DNA of 64,000 bases from DATFVJ01 sp963727015 (lineage in GTDB: Bacteria; Actinomycetota; Actinomycetes; Streptosporangiales; Streptosporangiaceae): assembly GCA_963727015.1 (NCBI GenBank), contig CAVSEV010000011.1, forward strand, positions 62,001-126,000, given 5' to 3'. The position numbers and the translations under genes are program-made. The notes below the pieces were generated by a model. The model saw nothing but the letters and a program-made list of their open reading frames with translations. It did no database searches and was not told where the DNA came from. Shown here piece after piece: positions 42,791-51,442 of this stretch (position 1 is its first letter; each line of letters opens with the position of its first letter).

Positions 42791-43350
42791 CGCCTCGAAG
42801 GCCCGGGCGCACGCCCTGACCCGAGGCAAAGCCTGAGCCTCGGTGATCCAGCCAGTCCCGGCGGCTGGCAGCTCATGATCAAGGTGAATCCATTGACGCT
42901 TGGCGCTTGTTCACATGAACGCGAAAGCCCGGGGTATCAGCCCACGTCCTCGCTGCGCCATCTGATCGAAATCCGCGATCGCACGTGTGCGTTCCCAGGT
43001 TGCAGGTGGCCAGCGGCACGTTGTGACAAAGACCACACCGTGCCGTATCACAAGGGCGGCCGAACGTGCTGGTGCAATATCGCCCCGCTCTGCCGGTTCC
43101 ATCACAAAGTGAAACAGGCGAACGGGTGGGAACTTGCGCAACCAGAACCCGGAATCCTGATCTGGACGGCGCCATCCGGCTGGACCTACCGCGTCACCCC
43201 GTATGCGCGTCCCCGGTAACGCAAGAGCCCCCGCGAGATCGACAACCCTGCCGGCTTTGCCGCCAGGGGAACGAGCATGGGCACAACGGCCTCGAACCAC
43301 GGGACCATCAACCCCTTAACACGTGCCCCGATAGGGCGTGACCTGTTTAT

Positions 43351-43905
43351 ATGGACAAGAAGACGAGTGTGCTTGTCGCGTACGCGAGTAAACACGGATC
43401 GACCGCGGGCATCGCGAAGTCCATCGCGGAAACCCTCAGGCAGCAGGGGGCGCGCGTGGATGTCCGGCCGATCGGCAAGATCGACGACCTTGAGGACTAT
43501 GAGGCGTTCGTGATCGGCAGCGCGGTCTACTTCGGGTTCTGGCGTAGGGAAGCCAAACGCTTCGTCAGGCGAAATACTGCTGTCCTGGCCAGCAACCCGG
43601 TCTGGCTGTTCAGCAGCGGCCCGCTTGGTACCAAAACCACGGACCCGAAAGGCCGGGACCTGCTCTCGATCGCGGAGCCCAAAGTGATCGGCGAGTTCAG
43701 GTCGGCCATCGCCCCACGTGAACATCGCGTCTTCTTTGGCGCCCTGGACCTCAGCAAACTCGGCGCTGCCGAGCGCGTGATAGCGAAACTGCTCGCCAAG
43801 CAGGATCTCGTCTCCGAAGGTGACTTCCGCGACCAGGTGGACATCCGCACGTGGGCCACCGGCATCGCGCAGGCGCTCGACGCCACCCAGGCGGCGGCGC
43901 ACTAA
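43351..43905 (+). CDS. Flavodoxin-domain protein (protoporphyrinogen-oxidase-like)
   Basis: 184 residues from ATG 43351. The FMN phosphate-binding loop is VAYASKHGSTAGIAKSIAETL (about 8-30). GKIDDLEDYEAFVIGSAVYFGFWRREAKRFV carries the isoalloxazine-contact GSAVYFG segment, and PVWLFSSGPLG is the third flavodoxin strand-loop. It resembles the HemG/menaquinone-dependent flavodoxin branch, though no haem-pathway gene is near. It is an electron-transfer protein in the cytosol. Single rightward gene, 131 bp after the HNH gene. Confidence 0.87.
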   Translation: MDKKTSVLVAYASKHGSTAGIAKSIAETLRQQGARVDVRPIGKIDDLEDYEAFVIGSAVYFGFWRREAKRFVRRNTAVLASNPVWLFSSGPLGTKTTDPKGRDLLSIAEPKVIGEFRSAIAPREHRVFFGALDLSKLGAAERVIAKLLAKQDLVSEGDFRDQVDIRTWATGIAQALDATQAAAH

Positions 43906-44049
43906 AGACCCATTGGGGCGGTCCGGCCTGGACTACCCCAGCCGACCGGAACCACGCACCGGCTCGCGTGCTGCTTCGGCAGCCGGGGGCCACCGGCCGG
44001 GGGGCTCGTGGTGGGCGCGGCGCGGCGCCCGCGCTCACCACGCAAGCTA

Positions 44050-45072
44050 CTACTCGCCCGGCTCCTCGGCGCCCGTCATCCACAGATAGGCAGGGCGGAG
44101 CAGCGTGATCAGGTCCTTGCCGCGCACCTCGACAGCCGGCGGCTCGAAGGTGCGCAGCAGCACATCGGGGGCGGCGGCGGGAGTTACCGGGCGTGCTCGC
44201 AACGCTGCCTGGCTCATCGCCGGTGACCAGAAGCCGTCCAGGCAGTCGGCCAGCGGCGCACCTGTCACGTCGATCACCACCGCCGCCTGCGTCGCCGGAC
44301 CCCGCAATGCTGGATCCCTGCGATCGCACTGAGCCCTGCCCCGCCGCACCCGGTTCCGCCGCACCCGGTTCCGCCGCACCCGGTTCCGCCGCACCCTGCC
44401 CCGCCGCACCCTGCCCCGCCGCACCCTGCCCCGCCGCACCCTGCCCCGCCGCACCCTGCCCCGCCGCACCCTGCCCCGCCGAACCCGGCCCCGTGATCCG
44501 CCGTAGCGAGGCAAGCAGGTCGTCGCGCGAGCGGCCGCGCCAGGCGAGCATCAGGAACGGGTCCTCGTCGAACGCCTCGGCAAGCACGTAGCAGGTCGCC
44601 GCAAGATGTTTGCACGGCATTCCCCAGTCCGGGCACGAGCATGACATGTCGAGATCGCGCGCGGAGCGCGGGAACAGCGGAGTCCCGCAGGCGGTGAAGA
44701 CGTCCTCGATCTCGTCGGGCATCTCACCGGCGAGCAGCCTGGCACGGAACAGCGCCTGCGCAGCGAGCGCCTCTTCCACCTGACGCCACTGCGGCGTGGT
44801 CAGCGGCAGCACCTTGATGCGGACCAGGTAGGGCTTCGGCCGCGAACCCTGCACGCGGGCCGTCGCCACCCCTGTCGTGAGCGAGAAATCAAGGATCTGA
44901 CCGGCGCGCGCGTAGTTACGGCCGCGAGCCAGCCTGCCGGTCAACCCGAACGACTCAAGCACCGCGATGAACCTGCGCGACCACCATTGCTCGCCGATCT
45001 TGCCGCGCTTGCTCCGGGCCTTGATGCCGCCATCGACCCGGCGCGGGCGCGACTGCGGGTACCACTCACTCA
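44050..45072 (-). pseudogene. SWIM zinc-finger protein, frameshifted near a repeat
   Basis: It starts at GTG 45072, overlapping the SNF2 stop by a GTGA. The first frame encodes YPQSRPRRVDGGIKARSKRG, WWSRRFIAVLESFGL and the SWIM zinc motif DLDMSCSCPDWGMPCKHLAA (CxCxnCxH). It then gives GAAGQ-type repeats and loses register near 44330. The family C-terminus continues in another frame (DPALRGPATQAAVVIDVTGAPLADCLDGFW, ending at 44050). The change needs one extra or two missing bases. SWIM proteins of this kind are usually encoded next to an SNF2 helicase, as here, and may assist its DNA or protein binding. Assembly error in the repeat is possible. Confidence 0.8.
44332..44485. repeat. 15-bp tandem repeats (SWIM gene)
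   Basis: About ten units of CCGCCGCACCCTGCC and CCGCCGCACCCGGTT encode GAAGQ/GAAEP on the minus strand. The loss of reading frame is at the downstream (44330) edge of this array. Confidence 0.93.
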
Positions 45073-48000
45073 CTCGGACACCGCCTCGGGCGACAAGGTG
45101 ATCACTTCGCGCAACTGCGCGACCGACATCTCGGTGAGCCAGGCCTCGCCGGTTCCGACGATCCGCTCGGCGAGCGCCTTCTTCTGCTCGATCATCGCGT
45201 CGATCCGCTCCTCCAGCGTGCCGACGCAGATGAACTTCCGCACCTGGACATCCTTGCGCTGTCCGATCCGGAAGGCCCGGTCGGTCGCCTGGTCTTCCAC
45301 CGCCGGATTCCACCACCGGTCCACATGAATCACATGATTCGCAGCCGTCAGGTTCAGCCCGGTGCCGCCCGCCCGGAGCGACAGCAGGAACACGCCAGGC
45401 TCACCGGACTCCTGGAACTGCGCGACCATGGCATCACGCTGCCGCTTGGACGTGCCGCCATGCAGATAGAGCACGGGGCAGCCAAGCCGTGCCGCGAGGT
45501 AGGGCTCGAGCATCGCACCAAATTCGGCGTACTGGGTGAAGCACAGCGCACGTTCGCCGTCGGCAAGGACCTCGTCGCAGATCTCCTCCAGCCGCGCCAG
45601 CTTCCCCGACCGTCCAGCGAGAGCCGACCCGTCACCAAGCAGGTGCGCGGGATGGTTGCAGACCTGCTTGAGCTTGGCCATGGTGGCGAGCACCAGGCCG
45701 CGGCGCTCGATCCCCTCCTCAGCCGCCTCGATCTTCGCCAGCATCTCCTCGACAGTGGCCTGGTAAAGGGTGGCCTGCTCCGGCGTGAGGTTGCACCAGA
45801 CCTTCATCTCGAGCTTGTCAGGCAGGTCCGCGATGATCGACCGGTCGGTCTTCAGGCGGCGCAAGATGAACGGGCCGGTCAGCCGCCTGAGCGCGGCCGT
45901 GGCCTCCTCGTCCCCGTGCCGTTCGATCGGCACCGCGTAGTGGCTGCGGAAAGATTCGGCCGAACCGAGCAGCCCAGCGTTGGTGAACTCCATGATCGAC
46001 CAGAGCTCGGCCAGATGATTCTCCACCGGCGTGCCCGTCAGCGCGATCCTGGTGGCGGCTGGAATGGCCCGCACCGCTCTGGCCTGCCTGGTGGCGCTGT
46101 TCTTGATGTTCTGGGCCTCATCGCAGACCACCCGGGCCCAGTCGATCCCCGCGAGCGCGGGGCCGTCCCTGGCCACAAGCGCGTAGGTCGTGATCACCAG
46201 GTCTGCGGACGTGAGCGCCGCGGCGAGCTCGCCGCCGGTCAGCCGGCCGGCCCCGTGATGTACATGCACGCGAAGGCCGGGAGTGAACCGCGCCGCCTCA
46301 CGCTGCCAGTTGCCGACCAGCGACATCGGGCACACCAGCAGCGTCGGCTTTACCCATGAATGATCCTTAACGGCTGCCGCGTGGCGCGCTGTATCCTCTT
46401 GAGCCTGCGCTGCCTCGCGTTCGGAACTGAGCAGCGCGAGCAGCTGAACCGTCTTTCCCAGGCCCATGTCGTCGGCCAGGATCGCGCCTAGCCCGAGGCC
46501 CCCGAGCAACTTCAGCCAGGCCAGTCCCCGCTGCTGATACGGGCGCAGCGTGCCATCAAATGACGCGGGCGGCCCGGCCGGGTCGAGCCGCTGCTCAACC
46601 TGCCCAGAGATCAGGTCACCGAGCCAGCCATCGGCGTCGACGTCTGTCAGCGGCAGCCGTTCGGGATCATCTGCGCCCACCGCGGCAAGCAGCGCGTCGC
46701 CCGCTCGCACCGTGCCGCTACGGCGGCGCTCGAGGAACCTCAGTGCCGCGTGCAGTTGCCGCTGATCCAGCTCCACCCACTGGCCGCGCAGCCGGACCAG
46801 CGGCATCTTCAGCCTGGCGAGTTCCGCAAGCTCATCCGGGTCGAGGACGTGATCACCGATGGCCAGGTCGTAACGGAAGTCGACAAGCTCATCGAGGCCG
46901 AACCCGGCGCTGGCCACGGCAGTACTACCCGAACTGCGAGCAGACCGGGTAGTGAGCTTCAGGCCGAGCCTCGATTTTCTTACCCAGGCCGGGAGCAGCA
47001 CGCCGAACCCCGCCGCCTGCAGCAGCGGAGCCGTCTCCTTCAGGAAACGGAACGCGCCGGCGCCGTCGAGGGACGAACCGGCCGGCGCCCTGGTGCGCAG
47101 CTCCGCGTCAAGCTCGGGGAACAACCTGGCCGCGCGGCCAAGCCCGGCAAGCAGTTCTTCCTCGGGATGCGTGGCTGTCACACCCGGCCAGCCGGCTGCC
47201 GAGCCTGCCCAGATGGCGGCTGCCGGGACCACCAGGCTAGGATCTCCCGTCGACTGAAGCAGAAACTCGACCCGCCAGAGTTCGTCGCTGGCGCCTGCTT
47301 CCCCCGGCTCCTCAGGTTGCCGGTATCCCGCGTTCGCCACGGGCTCGGCCAGTTCCATGGGCTCGGCCAGTTCCACGGGCTCGGCAAGTTCCACGGGCTC
47401 GGCAAGTTCCACGGGCTCGGTCAACCGGAAACAGGTGCGGACCGGGCCAGCGGGTGCCTGGGCGGTCGCGCGCCAGTCGTCAAGTGCCGTGGTGAGCACC
47501 TTAACCTCAGCGGCATCTTCCGCATCCTCATCGTCCACCACGACGAGCGCGCCCGCTGGGTCAGCCCTGGTGAGCGCCGCGATCCAGCGTTCGGCCACAG
47601 GTACGCGCGGCGGCCTGCGACCCCGCCCGCGCGGCAGCAAGGTGGCAGGCTCCCCGCTACCAGAACTGATCCTGGCCCGCACGGCGGCATCGGTGAGCGC
47701 GTCGAGCGCACCGGTAAGCACCAGCGCGGGTGGCACGCCCTCGGCGAGGGTGGACCGGCAGACGGGCGGCATCGCGCGGGCGAGTTCCCGCGCCCGCTGC
47801 GCGTGCGGGCCGGTCAGGACGGGCCGCCAGCGAGCTTCCCAGCGGACATCGCCACCCCCGTCGGCCGCGATGAGCGAGGGCAGCACCCGGCCAAGGCTCG
47901 CCAGGTCCGCCGCGAGCACGCCCACGGCGCAGAAATACCGCAGCGACCCGCCCGGCGTCGAGAAGCTGCTACCCGTTCCGGGCGCGACTGCCTCAAGCAG

Positions 48001-48381
48001 CTCAAGCGCCGCGGCGGCAGCGACCGTAAGCACGGGCACCTGCCATGGGGAAAGCGCGGCGCGGCCTGGGCGGCCCGGCTGGCCAGGCCCTGCGAGGGTC
48101 CGCGCAAGCTCAGGTGACGCCGTCGGGCCCGTCCTCGTGCCAGGAAGCCAGAGGGTGATATGACCAGGCGCGGCCGTCCCGAAGATCTCGGTTAGCTGCC
48201 CGGTCGCGTCCAGCGCGCCAGCGAGCAGGGCCGGGTCGCCCGCGAACGGATGCCGCCGCGGCGCGCCCGTCCCTTTGATCGATGAGCGAGTGCTTGATGA
48301 ACGAGCCTGCTCAGCTTCCGCAGAATCCTCGGCCCACAGGTGAAACGCGTCCTGCGCCCAGATTCCGTGAATGACAAGCAT
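45070..48381 (-). CDS. SNF2-family DEAD/DEAH helicase (HepA-like)
   Basis: 1103 residues. A large N-terminal region of unknown fold (1-590) precedes the SNF2 ATPase. Walker A is ILADDMGLGKTVQLLALL (about 632-649), motif II CDEAQNIKN (about 752), motif III ALTGTPVENHLAEL. The helicase C lobe has LYLHGGTSKRQRDAMV and DRWWNPAVEDQATDRAFRIGQ. It should translocate on double-stranded DNA, remodelling or clearing bound proteins. It overlaps by 3-4 nt with the SWIM gene, the usual partner. Residues about 320-350 contain a PVELAE repeat. ATG 48381 start; length in range for actinobacterial SNF2 proteins. Confidence 0.93.
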   Translation of the reverse strand: MLVIHGIWAQDAFHLWAEDSAEAEQARSSSTRSSIKGTGAPRRHPFAGDPALLAGALDATGQLTEIFGTAAPGHITLWLPGTRTGPTASPELARTLAGPGQPGRPGRAALSPWQVPVLTVAAAAALELLEAVAPGTGSSFSTPGGSLRYFCAVGVLAADLASLGRVLPSLIAADGGGDVRWEARWRPVLTGPHAQRARELARAMPPVCRSTLAEGVPPALVLTGALDALTDAAVRARISSGSGEPATLLPRGRGRRPPRVPVAERWIAALTRADPAGALVVVDDEDAEDAAEVKVLTTALDDWRATAQAPAGPVRTCFRLTEPVELAEPVELAEPVELAEPMELAEPVANAGYRQPEEPGEAGASDELWRVEFLLQSTGDPSLVVPAAAIWAGSAAGWPGVTATHPEEELLAGLGRAARLFPELDAELRTRAPAGSSLDGAGAFRFLKETAPLLQAAGFGVLLPAWVRKSRLGLKLTTRSARSSGSTAVASAGFGLDELVDFRYDLAIGDHVLDPDELAELARLKMPLVRLRGQWVELDQRQLHAALRFLERRRSGTVRAGDALLAAVGADDPERLPLTDVDADGWLGDLISGQVEQRLDPAGPPASFDGTLRPYQQRGLAWLKLLGGLGLGAILADDMGLGKTVQLLALLSSEREAAQAQEDTARHAAAVKDHSWVKPTLLVCPMSLVGNWQREAARFTPGLRVHVHHGAGRLTGGELAAALTSADLVITTYALVARDGPALAGIDWARVVCDEAQNIKNSATRQARAVRAIPAATRIALTGTPVENHLAELWSIMEFTNAGLLGSAESFRSHYAVPIERHGDEEATAALRRLTGPFILRRLKTDRSIIADLPDKLEMKVWCNLTPEQATLYQATVEEMLAKIEAAEEGIERRGLVLATMAKLKQVCNHPAHLLGDGSALAGRSGKLARLEEICDEVLADGERALCFTQYAEFGAMLEPYLAARLGCPVLYLHGGTSKRQRDAMVAQFQESGEPGVFLLSLRAGGTGLNLTAANHVIHVDRWWNPAVEDQATDRAFRIGQRKDVQVRKFICVGTLEERIDAMIEQKKALAERIVGTGEAWLTEMSVAQLREVITLSPEAVSE
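47335..47420. repeat. 18-bp tandem repeats in the SNF2 gene
   Basis: Five copies of GGCTCGGCCAGTTCCACG with 1-2 changes, encoding PVELAE (one PMELAE) on the minus strand. Confidence 0.93.
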
Positions 48382-48405
48382 GAGGTGAGTCTCCCGGCGC
48401 CCCGA

Positions 48406-48756
48406 TCACCTGCGCGCAGCGCCGCCCGTCCCGTCGGCCTGATCAGTGCTGGTGCTGCCTTCGGTCCTGCCTTCGGTCCTGCCGTCAGCCCTGCTCCCGA
48501 TGCTGCGCTCTGCGCCGCCACGGGACGCACCGCCCGCAACCACGCTCCCGAGGTCGCTGCCTGGCGGGAGGCCCGCGTCGCGGACCTCCCTCACCCGCCG
48601 CAAATGCTTATTCATCGAGCGCAGCAGCAGGAAGAGCGCGCCTCCCATGGCCGCGATCACGAGGAACCCGAGCACGCCTGGGGTTATGTCATTGGCAGAG
48701 TTGGACGCGGCCGCGAGCGGGAGCGCCACGAGCGCGGGCGCCGCTAGCGAAGTCAC
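48406..48756 (-). CDS. Small single-TM protein downstream of mca
   Basis: About 116 residues from GTG 48756. One transmembrane helix (GVLGFLVIAAMGGALFLLL, about residues 22-40), then a basic cytosolic segment (RSMNKHLRRVREVRDAGLPPG) and a charged low-complexity tail (RTEGRTEGSTSTDQADG). The topology and downstream-of-mca position recur in actinobacteria, but no function is assigned to it. Its start codon lies inside a 13-bp duplication (GGTGCCCCTGTGA) that also carries the mca stop. Probably co-transcribed with mca. Confidence 0.65.
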   Translation of the reverse strand: MTSLAAPALVALPLAAASNSANDITPGVLGFLVIAAMGGALFLLLRSMNKHLRRVREVRDAGLPPGSDLGSVVAGGASRGGAERSIGSRADGRTEGRTEGSTSTDQADGTGGAARR

Positions 48757-48772
48757 AGGGGCACCGTGTTCA

Positions 48773-49967
48773 TCACAGGGGCACCTTCTCCCTGATGCCG
48801 GCGAACAGGTCGTCCTCCGGTAGCTCGGTGTCAACGAGCGACCTTGCCAAATGGTAGTCCTCTGTCGGCCACGCGGCGCGCTGCACTCCAAGCGGGCAGG
48901 CGAACCAGAAGCTGTTCGGGTCGATCTGTGTCGCGTGCGCCAGCAGCGCCTTGTCGCGCACCTCGAAGAATTCGCCACATTCGACCCGCGTGGTGATCTC
49001 AAGCTGGGGCCGGTTGGCAGCCCGCTCCTCCCAGGTCTCCATCCATTCGGCATAGGGTGACTCGAGGCCGCGCCGTACCATCTCCTCGTGCAGCGCCTCG
49101 AATCGCGCCCGGTGAAATGTGGCGTGATAGTAGAGCTTGCGCGGCTGCCACGGCTCGCCAGCTAGCGGGTAGGCGTCGGGATCTCCGGCCGCCTCGAATG
49201 CCGCCATCGACACCTGATGGCATTTGATGTGATCCGGGTGCGGGTACCCGCCGGTCTCGTCATAAGTGACCATGACATGCGGCCTGAATTCGCGGACGAG
49301 CGCGGTCAGCGGCGCTGCCACGGCGGCGAGCGGCTCCAGTGCGAAACAGCCTGCAGGGAGCGGGGACGGCGGGTCGCCCTCGGGCAGGCCAGAATCGACG
49401 AAGCCGAGGAACCGCTGCTTCACGCCGAGGATCTCGCGGGCAAGCTCCATCTCCTCGCGCCGGATGCGGGCGATGTCCGACCGCACCTCAGGCCGGTCCA
49501 TCGCCGGGTTGAGGATGTCGCCACGCTCACCGCCGGTAAGCGTGGCGACAAGCACCTGAACCCCCTGGGCCACGTATCCGGCCATCGTGGCGGCACCCTT
49601 GCTTGACTCGTCGTCAGGGTGAGCGTGCACCGCGAGCAGCCGCAGCGGTGTGCTGGCACCAGCCGCGCTGTTGCCTGCCGCGCCGTTGCCGTGCGGCGCT
49701 GTTGCCTGCCGCGCTGTTGCCTGCCGCGCTGTTGCCTGCCGCGCTGTTGCCTGCCGCGCTGTTGCCTGCCGCGCTGTTGCCTGCCGCGCTGTTGCCTGCC
49801 GCGCTGTTGCCTGCCGCCGTCTTGCCATCGGCGCTGTTACCTGCCGCGGTCTTGCCATCGGCGCTGCTGCCCGGCGCGTTATGGCCATCCGCGTCCGGGG
49901 TACCGTTGCCTTGCGCGGTGCCGAACGCGGGGTGAGATACCCTGTCAGACCACGACTCGCCAGACAA
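48773..49967 (-). CDS. mca: Mycothiol S-conjugate amidase, apparent frameshift in N-terminal repeat
   Basis: The Mca/MshB-type deacetylase core begins at LRLLAVHAHPDDESSKGAATMAGYV, with Zn-binding AHPDD and YPHPDHIKCHQV. GVKQRFLGFVDSGLPEGDPPSPLP and HATQIDPNSFWFACPL are family features. Mca cleaves mycothiol S-conjugates of toxins, so the host should make mycothiol. The best start is TTG 49967 (GGGAGG 6 nt upstream), whose frame reads through GTAQGNGTPDADGH and NSAAG repeats. The catalytic frame is offset by one base, and the switch lies near 49685-49695 at the repeat edge. Either an assembly error or a real disruption; a later start would have to lie within the repeats. Confidence 0.85.
49696..49870. 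repeat. 15-bp tandem repeats at the 5' end of mca
   Basis: Eight perfect copies of GCGCTGTTGCCTGCC (49696-49815) followed by four variants (e.g. GCGGTCTTGCCATCG). They encode NSAAG (or, in the offset frame, RQATA). Confidence 0.96.
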
Positions 49968-50251
49968 GCGTAACCTCCCGTGTGGTGGCATTCACCGTGC
50001 TCGCGGACGTCCTGTGCCCGTGCACGGGACGCACACGGAGACAACATTATTGCCGCGGTACGACATTCCCGGGTGTCATCCGCCGCCAAGGTGGGGATCA
50101 GGTGGAAGCAGATTCGGGCCATGTTGGACATTGACCAGGACGACGCATTAGCCCAGCCTTGTTAGCCTCAGAGGATTACACCTGAGCACCGTCGGCCGGT
50201 TACCGGCCGACCGCATACGTCCCGTGCAGTACAGCAGTACGAGGAGCGCCT

Positions 50252-50752
50252 GTGACCGAGACCCGCGATGCTAACGTCACCTGGCTTACCCAGGAGGCGT
50301 ACGACCGGCTCAAAACCGAGCTGGACCACCTCTCGGGCCCAGGCCGGATGGAGCTCGCCAAGAGAATCGAAGCTGCCAGGGAGGAAGGCGACCTTCGCGA
50401 GAACGGCGGCTATCATGCCGCCAAGGAGGAGCAGGGCAAGAACGAAGCCCGGATACGCCAGCTGCAGCACCTGCTTGAGACGGCGCGGGTAGGTGAGCCG
50501 CCGCGCACGGACGGGGTGGTCGGTCCCGGGATGACCGTGACGATCAGGTTCGAGGGCGACGACGATGAGGTGACGTTCCTGCTCGCCTCGCGCGAGGAGA
50601 GCGGCAGCCCGATCGACATCTACTCACCCCGCTCACCGCTGGGTAGCGCCATCAACGGCAAGAAGGTGGGCGAGAAGGCGACATACTCGCTGCCGAACGG
50701 CCGCAGCGCCACGGTTGAGATCCTCGAATCGGTTCCCTACGTCGGCGAGTGA
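50252..50752 (+). CDS. greA: Transcription elongation factor GreA
   Basis: 166 residues from GTG 50252 (AGGAG 5-6 nt upstream). The N-terminal coiled coil TWLTQEAYDRLKTELDHLSGPGRMELAKRI carries the tip acidic residues in AAREEGDLRENGGYHAAKEEQ. The C-terminal FKBP-like domain has FLLASREESGSPIDIYSPRSPLGSAINGKKVGE. GreA binds RNA polymerase's secondary channel and restarts backtracked complexes. Normal length. It converges on the Lrp gene with a 16-bp overlap and is divergent from mca. Confidence 0.96.
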   Translation: MTETRDANVTWLTQEAYDRLKTELDHLSGPGRMELAKRIEAAREEGDLRENGGYHAAKEEQGKNEARIRQLQHLLETARVGEPPRTDGVVGPGMTVTIRFEGDDDEVTFLLASREESGSPIDIYSPRSPLGSAINGKKVGEKATYSLPNGRSATVEILESVPYVGE

Positions 50753-51249
50753 TCAGCGCTTGGCCGTGGCCGAGCCGCGGCCCGCGCCAGGGGAAGGACC
50801 CGGTAGCGCAGCGGCGTGGCGAGCGCGATCACGGTGGCTGCCCGCACAACTCCCGCGGTAGCCACAATGGCGTCGATCACCCGCTGCAGGTCTGCGTTGG
50901 TGCGGCCGACGACGTGGCAGAGCATGTCTGCCGCCCCGGTGATCGTGTGCACCTCAAGGATCTCGGGAATCAGCGCTAGCCGTTCGGCTACTGGGTCGTG
51001 CCCGCCCGCCTGGCGTATCTCCAGCGTGACGAAAGCGGTCACGCCGTATCCGATCGCCGCGGGGTCGACATCGGGCCCGTAGCCGGTGACCGCGCCGCTT
51101 GCGTGCATCCGGTCGAGCCGCGCCTGAACGGTGCCGCGTGCGACGCTGAGCCTGCGTGACACCTCGAGGACGCCGATGCGTGGCTCGGCAGCGAAAAGCT
51201 CGATGATCCCCGCATCCAGCTCGTCGATCAACTGCAAACATCCTTCCAT
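50737..51249 (-). CDS. Lrp/AsnC-family regulator
   Basis: 170 residues from ATG 51249. A helix-turn-helix (IDELDAGIIELFAAEPRIGVLEVSRRLSVARGTVQARLDRM, about 7-50) is followed by the RAM ligand-sensing domain (FVTLEIRQAGG, VHTITGAADMLCHVVG, LQRVIDAIVATAGVVRAATVIAL). It senses an amino acid or related metabolite, most likely in tyrosine/phenylalanine breakdown, as it is divergent from hppD. The last 16 bp overlap greA convergently. The 51250-51442 gap holds likely operators. Confidence 0.92.
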   Translation of the reverse strand: MEGCLQLIDELDAGIIELFAAEPRIGVLEVSRRLSVARGTVQARLDRMHASGAVTGYGPDVDPAAIGYGVTAFVTLEIRQAGGHDPVAERLALIPEILEVHTITGAADMLCHVVGRTNADLQRVIDAIVATAGVVRAATVIALATPLRYRVLPLARAAARPRPSADHSPT

Positions 51250-51266
51250 AACGTGGTCACACTGTA

Positions 51267-51350
51267 CACATTCTCCGCATGTGATCTGTCTCTAGCTATA
51301 CAGGATGTCCAGAAGACTTGCGATCTCTTGCGCATCTTGCATGTTCTGAA
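51267..51350. promoter_or_regulatory. Candidate Lrp operators between the regulator and hppD
   Basis: CACAT/ATGTG inverted repeat with a 7-bp gap (51267-51283), then helically phased TTGCG-type repeats (CTTGCGATCT 51317, CTTGCGCATCT 51327, TTGCATG). Both lie between the divergent starts. Half-sites about 10-11 bp apart suit an octameric Lrp. The assignment is inference. Confidence 0.5.
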
Positions 51351-51442
51351 TGATGCTCTCATATAACGGCATCGGCGCGGTACCGGAACATATCAGGAGA
51401 TACCGGCGGATACCGGCCAGGAGTGCGAAGGAGCACATCCAT

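Larger units (their letters stand above)
40620..43219 (+). pseudogene. DUF222 + HNH endonuclease (13E12 type), frameshifted in a repeat
   Basis: The start is TTG 40620, with GGGAGG 8 nt upstream. The first frame encodes the DUF222 domain (LTGVVRGWRRLGSWAAAMEHAAVAEL to ALQADGAQGGMDLLRAQVFLGLLLG). It then enters a Pro/Gly repeat and, near 41900, the sensible frame moves to the next one, consistent with one missing base. The second frame continues with the same repeat, TGSVNLTVPLTTWL, a second Pro/Gly repeat, and a full HNH domain (RDRTCAFPGCRWPA, CDKDHTVPYHKGG, NIAPLCRFHHKVK), ending at 43219. HNH members of this multicopy actinobacterial family resemble mobile nuclease genes. As assembled the gene is broken; a sequencing error in the repeat is possible. 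Confidence 0.8.

Noticed and set aside
43751..45316. A 521-residue minus-strand frame across the SWIM gene
   Set aside because: Only its middle is SWIM-like; the N-terminal part shadows the SNF2 gene and the C-terminal part shadows the flavodoxin gene after the frame break.
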